Below, one piece after another: positions 11,256 through 24,565 of a stretch of 64,000 bases of DNA. The position numbers and the translations under genes are program-made. Origin of the DNA: Dromaius novaehollandiae (lineage: Eukaryota; Chordata; Aves; Casuariiformes; Dromaiidae); the NCBI RefSeq assembly GCF_036370855.1, contig NC_088132.1, positions 66,874,841 to 66,938,840 on the forward strand, given 5' to 3'. Numbering within the stretch: the stretch's first letter is position 1; every line of letters begins with the position of its first letter. The notes beneath the pieces were generated by a model. It was not told the DNA's origin. It ran no database searches and saw only the letters and a program-made list of their open reading frames with translations.

Positions 11256-13380
11256 ATTCATGCATTTCTTTGGCCAAATAACATAAAAAACAGATACAAA
11301 AGTTGTTCAATCAAGAAAGTTTATTTTTTAGGCTAGGCTTGTAAGACAAAAGGAAGAGAAGGAAACAGAGTGATGGAGAGATTCCACTAAAAATTCAATT
11401 GATAATTTATTCACTGCGAATTATTACCTGAGCTACACCTTGGCATACAGGTCTGTAGCTCATTGCATATGTGACAGTATTTAACTTAGTGTCAATTCAA
11501 CATGCAGCATTCTTGCAGACATGAATGAGATTGCCAGGTCAGCAGCGCTGAAAAGGTCTGTGTATTTTACAGGTTTATATGTATGTTAGAAGAAAGATTT
11601 CTTTTAGGTCTCTTCTTTATTGCTGATATCAGAATGATGGTGTTTTTTAGTCTAATTCTATCCACCTAGTCATAGTATTATTGCATAAGACAGTTCACTA
11701 TATTTTTTTCCAGTAGCCATAGTTATTATTTGAGAAGATATTGGAGGCCTTATAAATTTTGTAACTGAAGTGAAATGGTTGCAGGGTGCAGGGATCTGCA
11801 GGGGACCCAGAAAACCTTCTGATACAGACTCGAGTTCCAGACATGCACCGGTGTGAGTGCTACCATGCCAGTCAAGGCTAAAGCATAATTGAACTGACAG
11901 GTACTGAAGTGCTTCATAATCTTTTGGAAAATCAGGGTGCCAGTTATGAAATCATGTCTTTTGTGAGTGTGAGTATTTTGGGGAAAGTTAGATATTATTT
12001 ATAGTGGAGAATTCAGATATTGGTATTTCATGTATAGATCTTTTTCTCTTACCTATGTAACTGAAAATTATAGCAGCCACTAGGGTCCAGATTGCATCTA
12101 CTTCAGATAATTCTAGGTACCCCCCCAAAAAAATCATTTACACTATCTGTATCAGGCACTATAATTCTCATGAGATTAATCACAATACCCCTTTTTTCTT
12201 TTTTTTTTTTTTCTTTCTCTCTGGCAAGCACCTTCCCCTCATGTCAAGTTCCCTCTACAACCTTGTATTTCAATTGCTCTGGTTTGAGGAAATGTCATGT
12301 TGTGTTGCAGTCTAAGAATAGAAGGTGCTCATCAGTCAACATTTTTATAGTGTGCTAATCCTCACTGCAGTGAGCTGATTTGGTACTCTGGATTTTGACC
12401 ACTGCCTTGGTCAATCACTGAGCAGTTCTATTCATCATCCACCTATTCTTATGGATTTGTTTCTATCATGGCCACCTAGATGAAAAAGAAAGAATGAAAA
12501 GGAGGATAAAAAGCATCAAAATTCATGTCTCCTGTGAAAAATATTCAGTGCAATCAATTAATGCTGAAAATAACCTAAGTTAACCTCCCCAGTTCCAATC
12601 TAGACTACAGATAAATCTGTACTATGGACAAATCAAGAAATCTGACTGCATCAAATAGAAATTTTATTTTTAAAAAAAGTCCTTACGTATTAGGAGAATG
12701 TTTTTCTTTCCTCAAATGCATTCATAGATTGAATTTATGTAAACCTCATATTTTCTCTGTATTGGCATCTTGTACAATAATGAACTTTGAATACAGAACT
12801 TAGTGCTCACCCCTGTTCATTGTTATTGTAATTAAGAACCAGTGGTGTTATTCTGATTATAGCTTAAGTTACTGCTATGTACACTGTTAAAGAATGCCTA
12901 TCCAATTTTTATTATGAAAAATAATGTAATAAATGTGCTGGACAAAAAGCATTAAGATCTTCATATGCTAATGCTCTCACATTCTTTTATGAATGTCTCA
13001 GCTACTTTTGACAAGAAAGAATAAGCATACTCAGTAAGTATATATAAGACAAGTATATATAGCTATATCCATATGCATATAAATAAGGATCTATCAGACA
13101 AGTAAGAATAAAGATTCAGACACTGTCTTCCAACTCATTTCTCCACAGCTACCCTCAGCTCTCCACAGCTACCTCCCATGAAGTATCATTTTTACTAACT
13201 TCACTGAAGAGATTGGCATATGCTCAGCATGGAAGGCTTTTCCTTCCTGAGTGCCAAATTTTGTTCTGTCTTATCAGTCTATACAATGATTATTGGGAAC
13301 AGGCAGTAACAGTGATACTTTCCTCCCTAGTGGATTCCTGTCAGTAAATCAGTACTTTCTCACCTGCCACTATATCCCAG
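11256..13380. other. Intergenic, no gene recognised
   Basis: AT-rich sequence with a T-rich tract around 12188-12215 and a short TATATA stretch at 13038-13082. I see no gene or recognisable mobile element. Confidence 0.6.
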
Positions 13381-13720
13381 CCACAGTTGGCAGGAGATGA
13401 AGTTGATCAGATTCCAAAGATTTTGCTCAGTTCTGAGAAAGTGTCCTCAGCATAGTATGGGGGTCCTCCTTTGGGGTCTTTGGGACTAGCACAAGTATAT
13501 TCTAGCTCTGCGTGAACTGTTTTACCAGTCTGCAGATGAGTTTGTCCAGGCCAAAGCTGGTGTCAATAAAGTCAAAGCTACTGTCCCACAGGTCAATGCC
13601 CTTCTGGATAAGGAGAATTCTACACATTAAAGGAACAAGAAAAAACTCATGAATGAAAGTACAGCCTTTGTGAAGGAGGCTGAATTTATGTCCAAGATTT
13701 AATTAAAATATATGGGAGAG
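13381..13720 (+). pseudogene. Possible decayed coding relic, unidentified
   Basis: On the plus strand one frame reads AGDEVDQIPKILLSSEKVSS before a stop. A shifted frame then reads LALRELFYQSADEFVQAK followed by AGVNKVKATVPQVNALL and DKENSTH, then a stop, then KLMNESTAFVKEAEFMSK. The amino-acid make-up, with helical heptad-like spacing and few rare residues, looks protein-like and is broken by a frameshift and stops, as in an old retrocopy. I do not recognise the parent, and chance is possible. Confidence 0.25.
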
Positions 13721-13834
13721 TAACAAAGCAAGAAAATGCCCTTAGTGAAGGAAAAAAAAGTCAGGAGAAAAGCAGTGACTTACCCAGTCAGGTCTAGCTC
13801 TAGTATGAAATATAAAATATCATCTCCTATGTGC

Positions 13835-14010
13835 AGAATCATAAAAAAATCTAGCCCAGAAGAGATGTGTCGAGGTCATAATCTGAATCCTGCCTGAAGC
13901 AGGGATAATTTCCAAGTTATATCAGGTTTCTCAGGGTCTTGTCCAACATAGACTTAAAACTCTTTGAGGGTGGAGATTTCTATGAGGAATTTGCCTTTCT
14001 AGTCCTTTTT
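13835..14010 (-). mobile_element. CR1 LINE 3'-end fragment, short
   Basis: Begins AGAATCATA, then in antisense CR1 order CTAGCCCAGAAGAGATG, CCTGCCTGAAGCAGGGATAA, CTCAGGGTCTTGTCCAACAT and GAGGGTGGAGATTTC. These match the CR1 3' UTR, with decay and truncation at the right. Confidence 0.75.
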
Positions 14011-17000
14011 CTTCTACCTCATTTTAAAAGATTATTTATTGAAATATTTTGGCATTGAGCTTTTCCTAAATATTTATTTCAAAAGACTCTTATTTGAAAT
14101 TTTGCTTCAGAGGCCTCACAAATGTAAACTGTTCATTTTATGTTTATAAAATGTGATGGCAAAGAGATCTGTGGACCAACTGCATGTTCTGCTTCAGGAA
14201 TAATGGAATCTAAACGCGTAAGCTGTTGCCTCTGCTTGGTAGCTAATACCAGCATTTAAATACTTCGTTCTCCCAAGGGGCAGGTGTCAACAAGAACAGT
14301 TTCTGATGTCAAGGAAAAATGTTTCAAATAGGAATAATTATGTTCCTCCTTGGGGAAAAAAAATACAATGGCCGTCCTCCTCCTGCAAATATTTCCTTGC
14401 TTAAATCCGGGCACAAGTAGTTCCACTGCCTTTTGTAACCGATTGATCGTGATGGGATTTCACATCTATCTAAATCTAAGTGTGTTAGTAAGCGTTAGCA
14501 AAACCTGGGCCTCGGCACGGAAGGCTGCGGATACCCCTTGTGCCTCGGCGCGGGTGCCAGACTGCCTGGCGCTGGCAGAGACGAGCAGGAAGAGGCCCTG
14601 CGGGGCTGCGCCCGGCAAAGGCAGCGTAACGCTAAGCCTGGCGCAAGGCTGCTCCAAATGCTGTGCTGCAGTCAGGAAAACTTGACTGTTTGTCCGGGGT
14701 TTTGGGGCAGCTCTCAGAAGTGGTGCTCCTGCTCCGAGGTGGTAGAAACCTAAAAATGTCGTAGGGCCCTTAGTGACGTTTAAAAGCAAGGATTAGCTGC
14801 CAGAAGGGATAAGGAGCACAAGAGCTTTAGCCCGCCGTTGTCTGCCGGTGGTCTCCTGCCGCGCACACTGTCCCGGTGCTCTCCGCAGGAGACATCTGTA
14901 CAGCTGCACAGCTTCTCAGTATGCTAAGGAAGCAGTAGCAGGAGGGCACAGCATGTCGCTGCTCTGCATTCCTGATTTATATTCTAGAATGAAATATTTT
15001 AATTAAATTATTGTAGAATGAAAATATGATAATTTTTGGTAGACAACCGAGTAATTAGATATTGGACAATGAAAATGAACTGGCTGGGGCAGCAGGTTAG
15101 TACTGCACAAAAATACTGGTAATCCTAAGGAGGTGCTAAAAAGGAAAAGGAAAGCACTCTCAGTCGGTTGATTTAAAAACCCAGTTAGCTGATAGATACT
15201 TGATCTAAAAACCCGGTTGCTGGGATAGAAGTATCAGGCTCATTCCTATCTACAGCACTTTGTCTGTTATTGTCAATGATAGTGTGAGCTTCACCAAATG
15301 AGCACTAAGACAAAGTTAGTTAAAAATGCCGTATTTTAAAAAAAAAATTAAATAAAATCTTATTTAAGCACTGCTCAAGTGTAAGACTCTATTATATCAG
15401 TTCTGAAAGTAACATGAAAAAATGAAATAAAATCTGAAAGGACTTGTTAGTTCATCAACAAAATATGTGTACACCGGATATCTTTCAGCACAGCTGTCTA
15501 ACTCACAAAGAAATATAATACTAAATATTCACCAAAATAAATCCACTTGTACATCAGAATGCATTTGCCTGGCATAATATGTAGGGCAGTCACACAGAGC
15601 TCTGGCTTAAGTGCATTAAAGCTTCCCAATATTCACTATTTAGCTCCACTTCATATATTATTTCTTTCTTATCTGCATTGCTATCTGTTGGATGATTTTA
15701 AGAAAGGCTTTCTCATGCAGTGGTATTCCTAGCTCCAATCCAATCACTGAATTCCCACTAAACTCTTAAATTGGCAAAGTACATAGGTATATGTTTAACC
15801 TTAAGTCTGTGGCTAGACTCATTGAAGTCTCATGTGGTTTGGGCTGAACACAATCACAAGTGTTTTACAGCGTCTTTCCTAAGAGCCTGTATTTCTGGTT
15901 CCGAAGCTGTAGGAAAGTCAAGAGAATGAGGGGAGGTTATGGTCTAGGACGCAGAAAAGGGAGTTTTATGGAAGTAGGCTTTGTTATATTATATCAATAA
16001 CTCTACAAATAGAAAGTGGCATGAAAGGTGTGTTCAACTGATTTACTACATTTGGAAGAAAATTACAGCACAACTGGAGCACAAGTTTGCGTATTTTCTA
16101 CACATGCTTTCTTTGTGTATAGAACATCCCCTGCAAAAAAAATTTTTTTTTAATTTAAAAGAAGTGCTAGTGGACTGTTGATATATTGTGAAGCCAAAGA
16201 AACTCTGACAGCCCAAGTATTATATGTGAACCAATCAAGTAAGAAAGTGACTGAAGTTAGAAAGAAGATTATAGAGTAAACAGCAAATCATCTCAACTGT
16301 TTCTCTTACCCGAAGATTACCTTAGCTATGGGAAGACAAAGAAAAGACTTGCCATACCACTAAGCACAAAACTGTCGATTACAATGAATCATAGGCAAAC
16401 TGGTATCATGACTCAGCAGAGCACCCGATCTATTTTGCAGTTTACACTGTGGCCCTCGCCTGACATCTGCTGTATATTGCCTCTCAGGAAGCAGCTTGCT
16501 GTGCGGTGGAGAGCGATTTTTCAACAGGAAGGTCCTCTTGGAGAAGTTATTGGTTTCGTACACCAGAAAACAAAATTATGAAGAAACCATCTATCTTCTC
16601 CAGGCTCTCTTTCCCCTCACCCCATCCCTGAGCTAGTTAGCATTTTTCATGTAAACTACGCATCAGTACTGAAAGGTTTATAATAATTTCTAACATTATC
16701 ATTACTCAGTAGCAATTTCATAGGAAGTATCTAAGGCTAAGAAACTTCCAAGGAAAGCCAAACATAACTTCAAATCCCTAACTGCAATGAAAATTATTTC
16801 AATCTAGCATAAAAACTATTGACATCTCTGAGTTGGTGAGTCAGAGGATATTGTGACCCAGAACCAGCTGGCCCTGAACTCCACCTGCCGCTTGTATTCT
16901 CCACTGGCTGAAGACCTAGAGCCAGCTAACAAGAAATGCTAGATATGGGTTTAAGATGAAAGTGAAGCTGCCTGAACCCAGCTGGAGGTTTTGAAAATGC

Positions 17001-20000
17001 TACTAGTTTTCTGTCACATCTTCAGTAGAAGGATGTTCAAGTGATTTTAAAATTTAGGACAAAGTGTCCAGTTCATATCTGAAAATAGACTGTAAGATAA
17101 AACTTACAAAATTAAAGGCAGAGTTTCCAAAGGATCTAGGTACACAGAAATACATATTGGGTTGAAGAGAGGTAAAACAGACTTGGATCCTAGCTCTTTT
17201 TGAAGCCTTCTTATTATTTTAGTCTGTGTTAATAAGATGCCTAGATGTAGTTGAAACATTACCCTTTTGATTAATTATGTTGAGACTCAACTCCCACCTG
17301 GAATTCACTATCAGTTCATAATCAGTGAAAAGAAATAAGCACCTCCAGAGGTTGACTCATCCCCTCATACGTACTTAGCTTGGGATGAGCTAAATTATTC
17401 TGTGGAGGTTCTTACCATTTTGCATTGACAGCAAAGACAGAGTAGGTAACTACTTTGACACGAATATGTTGTTCGCATTAAACGACCTTATAAAGAGCTC
17501 ACCGAAAACTGCCCATGAGAATATTGCCTCAAGAATCATACTAACCTAAAAATTAATCTGGTTGCTCACTACCAGAATAGTACTTCTTGAATCAAATAAT
17601 TTTCTGGATGTCTTTAAGTGGTATAGAGAGAATGCTGGTCTCTGAAAAAAGTATTTTTTGATGGAGATCTTCTGAAGAAACAGAGCAGACCCATATGCCG
17701 ACAGACATGAAAAGAAAATCCTATAAATTGACTTAGATTTTATTGCCATAAAAATTCAGAAATTCTATGAGCACTGCTAAGCTTTGTCCAGTGTAGCACA
17801 TGGTAGAAGGCTATGGTAGGACTCAGCCTTCAGGCTTATCTCCCATGCTGAAGGAAACCATCAGGAATGGCATGTAGGTTTTTTTTCTGACAGCTTGCAC
17901 AAGAAGCACTGGAAATTTGGCCCAATCTGTCTTAAAATCTTAGCAGAGCAGAGTAACATGTAGATATACATATTAGTTCATTATTTTAACAGTCTTCCAA
18001 AAACACTATTCCTAGAACCAAATCCAGACTATAGCACAGCACCTGGTGCCATTAATCAGTTCCACTATTTTCATAACTGACACTGGGAATAGCCTTGACT
18101 AGGTCACAGTTCCCCAGACAGATACTTTATGGGACAGGCTTAATGATTCACTTTAATAATTTCAAATTAATTCTCACTTTTTTCCCCATCCTCTGATTCA
18201 GTTTTCCACTTTCCGGTAACTGTCTTATACTTTTATCTCAATCAATACTCTTGTGAGTAGTCAGAGTACCTGACAGATGACAACATCTTCATTATTTAAA
18301 GAGATTTCTTATGACATGTGACCATCTACTAAGGATATTTTCTAAAAAAAGCTTTTACTTTATAATATACTGCAGATGCAGATGGAAAGTGATGTATTAT
18401 GTGAAGTACTAAACAAAGAAATAAATAACCAGCTATTGGAATATCTTTTTTCCTTCCTGTCACAAAGCAATCTAAATTTTAGTATTTATTCTACAAATGT
18501 CCTAGCCTCTTAGAGGCAAATTATGCATGAAATAATGCAATTAAAAATGAAATAAAAGATTTAAATGCAGCCTCTAGAGGCATCAAATGGCACCACACTG
18601 TCTCACTCTTTACTGCCTCTTAAAATGAATGCTCAATTTATAGGAAAACCTTTCCAATCCTGACTCTAACAATTCTCTGGGTTTGATGACACTAACTGTA
18701 ATTCAGTTTCCCTAAGCCATGGTAACACGCCAACATTTCCTTCTCTCTCCAGAACAAACAAACAGCACCATAACCAAACACAACCTTATTACCTAGCACA
18801 ATAGGGAGTTTCTCAAGTTTTGATATCTTGACTGGCCTATTCTGGTTTTTTTAGAAGACATTCTTATATACCTCTTGAGACTCTCAGTTAATACTTTTCG
18901 CAAGGTCATTAGCAGCCTTGGGAATGATGCTTGGAAAATTATTGATGGCAATACTATGGAATGAGGTCTCTGGGAGTGAGGGATGCCACCTTCCAAGCTA
19001 CCATAAACGTTATGTCTCTAACAGTATCAGTGACAAGGGTCAAAAAGGTGCACATATTTTCAGTGGTGTAGCAAGTTGCAAAGAGCCTAAACCAGTCCCA
19101 TTTTTATCCTCTTTCCATCTAAAGTGATAAATAGTTTTGATGACAGTTGTTCGTTACCCAGAAATACAACAAAATAAAGGAACATAGAGGGTGGGATTCA
19201 CTAGCCAAAGAGAATAACTTCACTACTTGTTTCATTTGGGAAGGAAAATCCATGGCAAAAGAAGAAGGGGGTTAGGCCAATTTTCAGTTTGCAGAACTTA
19301 ATAAATAGGTTATATTTATCTACTGGCATGTCAGGATTGTAAATAACTTCACCAAAGTCTCTCTGACTGTAGTAAACTACATTGCATAATTACAGAAATT
19401 GATTTTCTCAGCAAGAACAGAGAAGATCAATCTATGGAGACTTCTCGCTCTGACTGTGAGCAATGAAGGGCTATGATGACATCAGAATAGCTTTAGACAA
19501 CACATTTGCGTTGCAGAAAACACTTTTATAGGATAACAGATATGTCTTAGACTGCCAGCTTAAGCAGCAGAAATATCACAGAGGGACATCAGGATTTGTT
19601 GTCACACTATTACTGTCCTGCTGAGTTTCTAGAAAAAAATTCTAGCAAGAAGCAATCTTACAAAACCTCAGTGATACTTTTATAAAAACAAGCAAAATCA
19701 AAAAGACCTGTTGGTTAGAGATTTTCAGAGCTTGTTACGTGAGAGAGCTGAAACAAATGCCATAAATATAGTTGACATTTGAAGTAGCCCATTAAGTTAA
19801 ATTTTACCAGTTTTCAGCAGAAAGGAGTAATGTATTATCATCTGAAGTCTTGCCAAAGATACAGCAAACAGGGCACACTATTAATAAAATCATACCCAGC
19901 AAGTCCTTGACTTGCCACAGCCAGTAGAGTTTCCATCGGCATGATCTACTGCTGTGCATTGATCCAGAAACCTGCTTGATTATGCCCCCAAATGGTAGGG

Positions 20001-23000
20001 TAGTAGATCACTACTGGCAGCAATAGTTTACTACAACAGTGGTCAAGTTCAAGTGCTGTAATGCTTGAACTTCATCATGTGACAAAAGTGCTCTGTCTCC
20101 TTCCAAAGTGTTGAGGTATACAAGAGAGTAAGAAACACCTTCTCACATCACAGAGAACTCTGCATTGGCTTCTCCCTCATCATACCAAAGAGCATATGTT
20201 TGGTAAATGTTATTTTAGCTGGTATTGGCAGAGATAATAGGTGGGGTTTTTTGTTGTTTTTTTTTTAGCAATCTGCTTAAAAGAGTCTGTTTGAATAATT
20301 TACCTGTTGCAAAATGAATTCTCCATTTAATTATTAACCATCTCTTATCCTGTTGTTAAATTAGTATTAGAGAAGGACAGAAATTTGTACAGAATCCTTT
20401 AAGCAAGACTAACAGTGCCACAAATTAGAGTCTTTTAGGCCTAGGTGTGTAGGTAAGATATGCTAGCCAATATGCTAGTTAAGATGTTCCAAGCAACACA
20501 TTTTGAAAGTCTGATGAAGTCAATGCACACGGCCTTTAACATTTGCAAAGCTGGCTGAGTTAAAACTTTGACTCCTCTGTTGCTATACAGTAAAACTCTT
20601 CTTTGCTCAGACAGCATATTTTACAAACCTGTTAATTAGAATATGCCCTCTATTCTCTTGAAGCATTTTTCTTATTGTGAAACAGAGCCCCAGAAACCTG
20701 CAGGTCACCACCGATGAGAGAATCTAAATTGCAAGATGACAACATTAGTTATAGATTGCATCCCAAGCCACACAGAACCTACTCCTAGACCAAACTTAGT
20801 GGCAAAACTTCAGTAGTGCAAGATCATGTCCAACGTCTGCAGTGCAACATTTTTCTTCCAGCACATCTAATTTTCCGCCGATTCCTCCTGTTTGTGAATG
20901 TGGGTATTAACACAGAGACATGCATAATAGTATGTTCATGTGTTGTTGACCGTCTTGTAGATGATAGGTGACAAAGCAGGCCAAACATGATGATCTGTAT
21001 TATAGAGAAGATGTTACAAAAGATAATATACAGAGAATAAACTGTATCAGAACATCAAGCGTAATAAAATAGTTAGGAACAAATGTGAACTAATGTAAAG
21101 TGTCCTGGTTGTAGAAAACAACTTAGCAAAGTCAACAAAAAAAAGTGACTGAAAACATCTGTAAGAAAAAAATCATTTCTTTCAAAACAGACTTCAGCAT
21201 AGCCTATTATAAAAAACTGTGTGTTAGATAACCAGTATTGGCATGCGGCATTCAGCAATTACTAGATAGCAGAACTGAAGCAACTAATATGTCAATAAGT
21301 GTCTGGAGGTCATCACAGATTCATCCAAATTTGTTATGTAAGTCAGTGATACCAACAGTACATAATAATGAGAAACCTGATTTATAGAGCATAGATGTTT
21401 TGTAGATGCTTAATCGGTGTACATACAAATGCTGAAGAAGTCCATATAGTCTTTGACGGTAGAGTTTGACCATGTCTAAAGAAATGGAATATTTTACAAT
21501 GACTCATATCATAAAACCGAAGGACAGTGCACCAGCAGCTGTTGGTGTTGGCAGAATTATGCTTGCTCAACTTAGACATAAATTAAAAATACAGTCATGT
21601 ATACTGCCAGACAGCATAATACAGAAGGTAGGAGAACCTACTGAATGGATTAGTTAGTTTAGTTTTGTGAAGGCACTTCATCTCAACTTAATGGACTAAA
21701 ATCAAGGTCCATAAATGCGTAGGGATTTGGTGGGACACAAGGAAGAAAGTCTGTAGCATTTTCAGCTGACTAAGGTCCACTCAGGAAAGAGCACAGAAAC
21801 AGGATCACAGAATACAGTCAATGCCAAGACAACATTAGCCATATTTCCCTTGTAATATAAATTTTCCTGCAGAAGTATTGTGCTAGTACATTCTATAGGA
21901 ACTTGAATAGTCCCAGCTAAATTGAAATATACAAAAAAGGAAGAAATGCTAGTTTTTTTACATGTAAACTGTTTCAACTACTGAAATAGTCAGGTAATTT
22001 AGATATAAATAATTGAGTATTGGAGTGGGAAAAAATCATGATCAGAAGAATGTCTCTAAAATATGAAATATTTCTGTACTGTGCTCAGGATTACGTATTT
22101 TCCACTAAAGATAATTCAATTATTTTGAATAGAGTTTGTAACGACATTGGTACACATTGCCCAGGAGACTAGACTGTGTTGCAATTTAGTAACTAAAATG
22201 CTACTAACCATAGTGGTGCCCAGTGCAACTAACTGGGCTTTCACAAGTGATTCCAGTATCACTACTGAAGTCATCACCAATTGCAAAGATCTTCTGCAGT
22301 TTCTAGAATTCTTCTGGTCTAATTTGAAATCATTAATGTAATATTTGATTACCTACTGGAAACTAGTCAGGGTTTGCCCTATGACAACCAAAGTCAACGA
22401 CTGTGTTTTAATTAGTCTTAGGAGGGTTTGTCCATTATAAAAGCAGATAAATAACATGATCACTGAAAATCACCATCTCTATTCTGGGTTACCAGAGTTA
22501 TCATTTATTTAGTCACTATGTGTTAGTAGACTTTTTGCAATCTTTAAGACAGAAATGGGCTTTGAGAAGGATCCAAAAGAGTAGATGATACTACTTTTTG
22601 GACCAGTTTAAAGCACAGAATGTTAACACTCAACCAGATACAGATCTTTTTATATTGGTCTGTTGGGTTCCATTTTGTACTGAGTCATCCAGGGGTTTAG
22701 GATTGGGGATGTTAACAATTTATAACAATTTGTGCTTAATGTTTTCTTTTAAAAAAAGAGTTTTCACTTTCCTTTTAATATTGGCTTATAATTCTGAACC
22801 ACATTTTCAAACATATTCCTTCAAATATATTCTAGAGCATATCTTCAAATGCAGCTGTTACATACTCTATATAATTTATATTTAATTATAGTTTTTGTAT
22901 TTTCCCATGAATGTAGGATTAGTCTGTTTTATTTAGAAGATATATGAGCCTGCCCTTTCAAAGTAATTGTTTTATTAGGCATTTCAAAGATTGATTTATT

Positions 23001-23940
23001 TTTACATAATAATATAAACAAATATCAACCTCTGAATCTCTGGACAGAAGGCCTGAAAAGCACAATAAAGCTTTATCAGTCATGCAGCCATTAGGTGTGT
23101 TTGCACTTCTTCAGTCACAGCTTTCTTATGCATAGTGTCACTGCATCTTTAGTCAATTGAGTTATAGTTCATTCCGAGTTTTGAAGAGAGCAGAGGGGAA
23201 AAAGAGGAGAGAGAAAGATTAAGGGAAGGAAGGAAAAGGGGTAAATTACAACAGGCAAAAGGATACCGGAAGACCTCAAAGTCTCCTAGGAATCAATCAG
23301 AATCTTGCTTCCCATAGTCAAGATTAGAACTAGAAGATGGATTAACATTGGATGGATTAACTAACAGATGGATTAACAGGAACTGGATATTGAGTGGTTA
23401 TTTGCTTGTAAAAAAGTTATACAAAAAATGCATAAAGGAATTTCATGCCTAGGGGTGCCAAGAAGTTTGCACCTACTGGATGCATAGCTCATATTTCTGC
23501 TTCATGCTTTAGCAATTTATTCTCTCTGAAATATACTGTCTGTTTTCTTATTATAACTAAAGCAAATCAGCCTTTGAGATGCCCAGTAAAATAATTGTTT
23601 AAAAGGTGTATGCACACATGCTTTCAAAAGAAAACAGTCCAATCCTGCATTCCTACTAAAGCCAGATCAATTTATGGAGGCAGCTGTTATCTGCTTCTTC
23701 ATTTCCCCATTGGGTTCCCCTCTCTGCCCAACACCTATGTAACAATTAAAACATACATTTCTAAATCCATTTACCAGCACAATTATAAAATGTTTCCCTT
23801 TTTTAGACTCAACATAAAATCTTAAATATATAATGTGCAAGGAAAATATTTCTTCTGACCATCACTCAATTATGAAAGGAAAATAATTCTAAAGACCAAT
23901 ATCATCAGAAAGTGTTTAGGAGCATTTCAAAGCAGCTGTG
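14011..23940. other. Intergenic, no gene recognised
   Basis: A small GC- and CpG-richer patch lies at about 14490-14720 and 14820-14950. The rest is AT-rich. There is an imperfect tandem AAAACCC(A/G)GTT motif at 15176-15216, T- and A-rich tracts near 16138-16160 and 20243-20268, and an imperfect GATGGATTAAC tandem repeat at 23336-23378. No open frame resembles a known protein. Confidence 0.6.
23336..23378 (+). repeat. Imperfect GATGGATTAAC tandem repeat
   Basis: Three copies of GATGGATTAAC with short variable spacers. Confidence 0.8.
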
Positions 23941-23954
23941 TAATTTGATAAGAA

Positions 23955-24565
23955 AACCATCCTAGGTCACACCAAACGTCCATCTTTTTCTCAGCAGCCT
24001 GTCTACAGCAATGGCTGGTAGCAGCTCTATAGGGAAGAATATCAGAAGCAAAGTAAGTACGGGGTTTTTCGTCTTCTTTTCTGATTTACCCTCTTGGCTC
24101 CCAGCTATCATTGGTTTAGGGACTTTCTAAGCTACAGGTTGAAGTAGGATCTTTGTATCATCTGACAGATTTACCCTCTATTAATTTATCTAATCGTATT
24201 CATATTTTTGGCCTCCACAACATCCTGTGGCAATATGTTTCACAATTTCATTGCGAGTCATGTGAAAACCACTTTTTGCTTGTTTAAGCTTGCTGTCTGG
24301 AATTTTATTAATAGTGTTTGTGTTATAAGAAATAGTGATGCATCATTTCTATTCTCTGTGGTACTGATGATTTTATATACCTATTCCCTTTAAAAATACC
24401 TTTTTCACAAGTTGAAGAGTTTAAGTCTACTTATTATATGGATCCTGCAGTCATATTTATTGCTCTCTGCATAATTCCTACCTCTGTTACAACATTTTAG
24501 ATCTCAGTATCCGAACAGTATCCAGAACACAGGTGACCCTGGTGCAAAGATTTATGTTTCACTCT
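23955..24565 (-). mobile_element. CR1 LINE 3' portion, older subfamily
   Basis: About 600 bp in antisense with landmarks in order: CCTAGGTCACACCAAACGTC, TCAGCAGCCTGTCTACAGCA, TTGGCCTCCACAACATCC, TGTGGCAATATGTTTCACA, GAGTCATGTGAAAACCACTT, TGATTTTATATACC, TCCAGAACACAGGTGACC. This layout is the classic sauropsid CR1 3' region. It is truncated on the right and heavily diverged, so it is ancient. Confidence 0.88.

Noticed and set aside
14350-14789. Open frames of 71-111 codons on both strands
   Set aside because: Explained by the GC-rich patch. No domain, and both strands are open at once.
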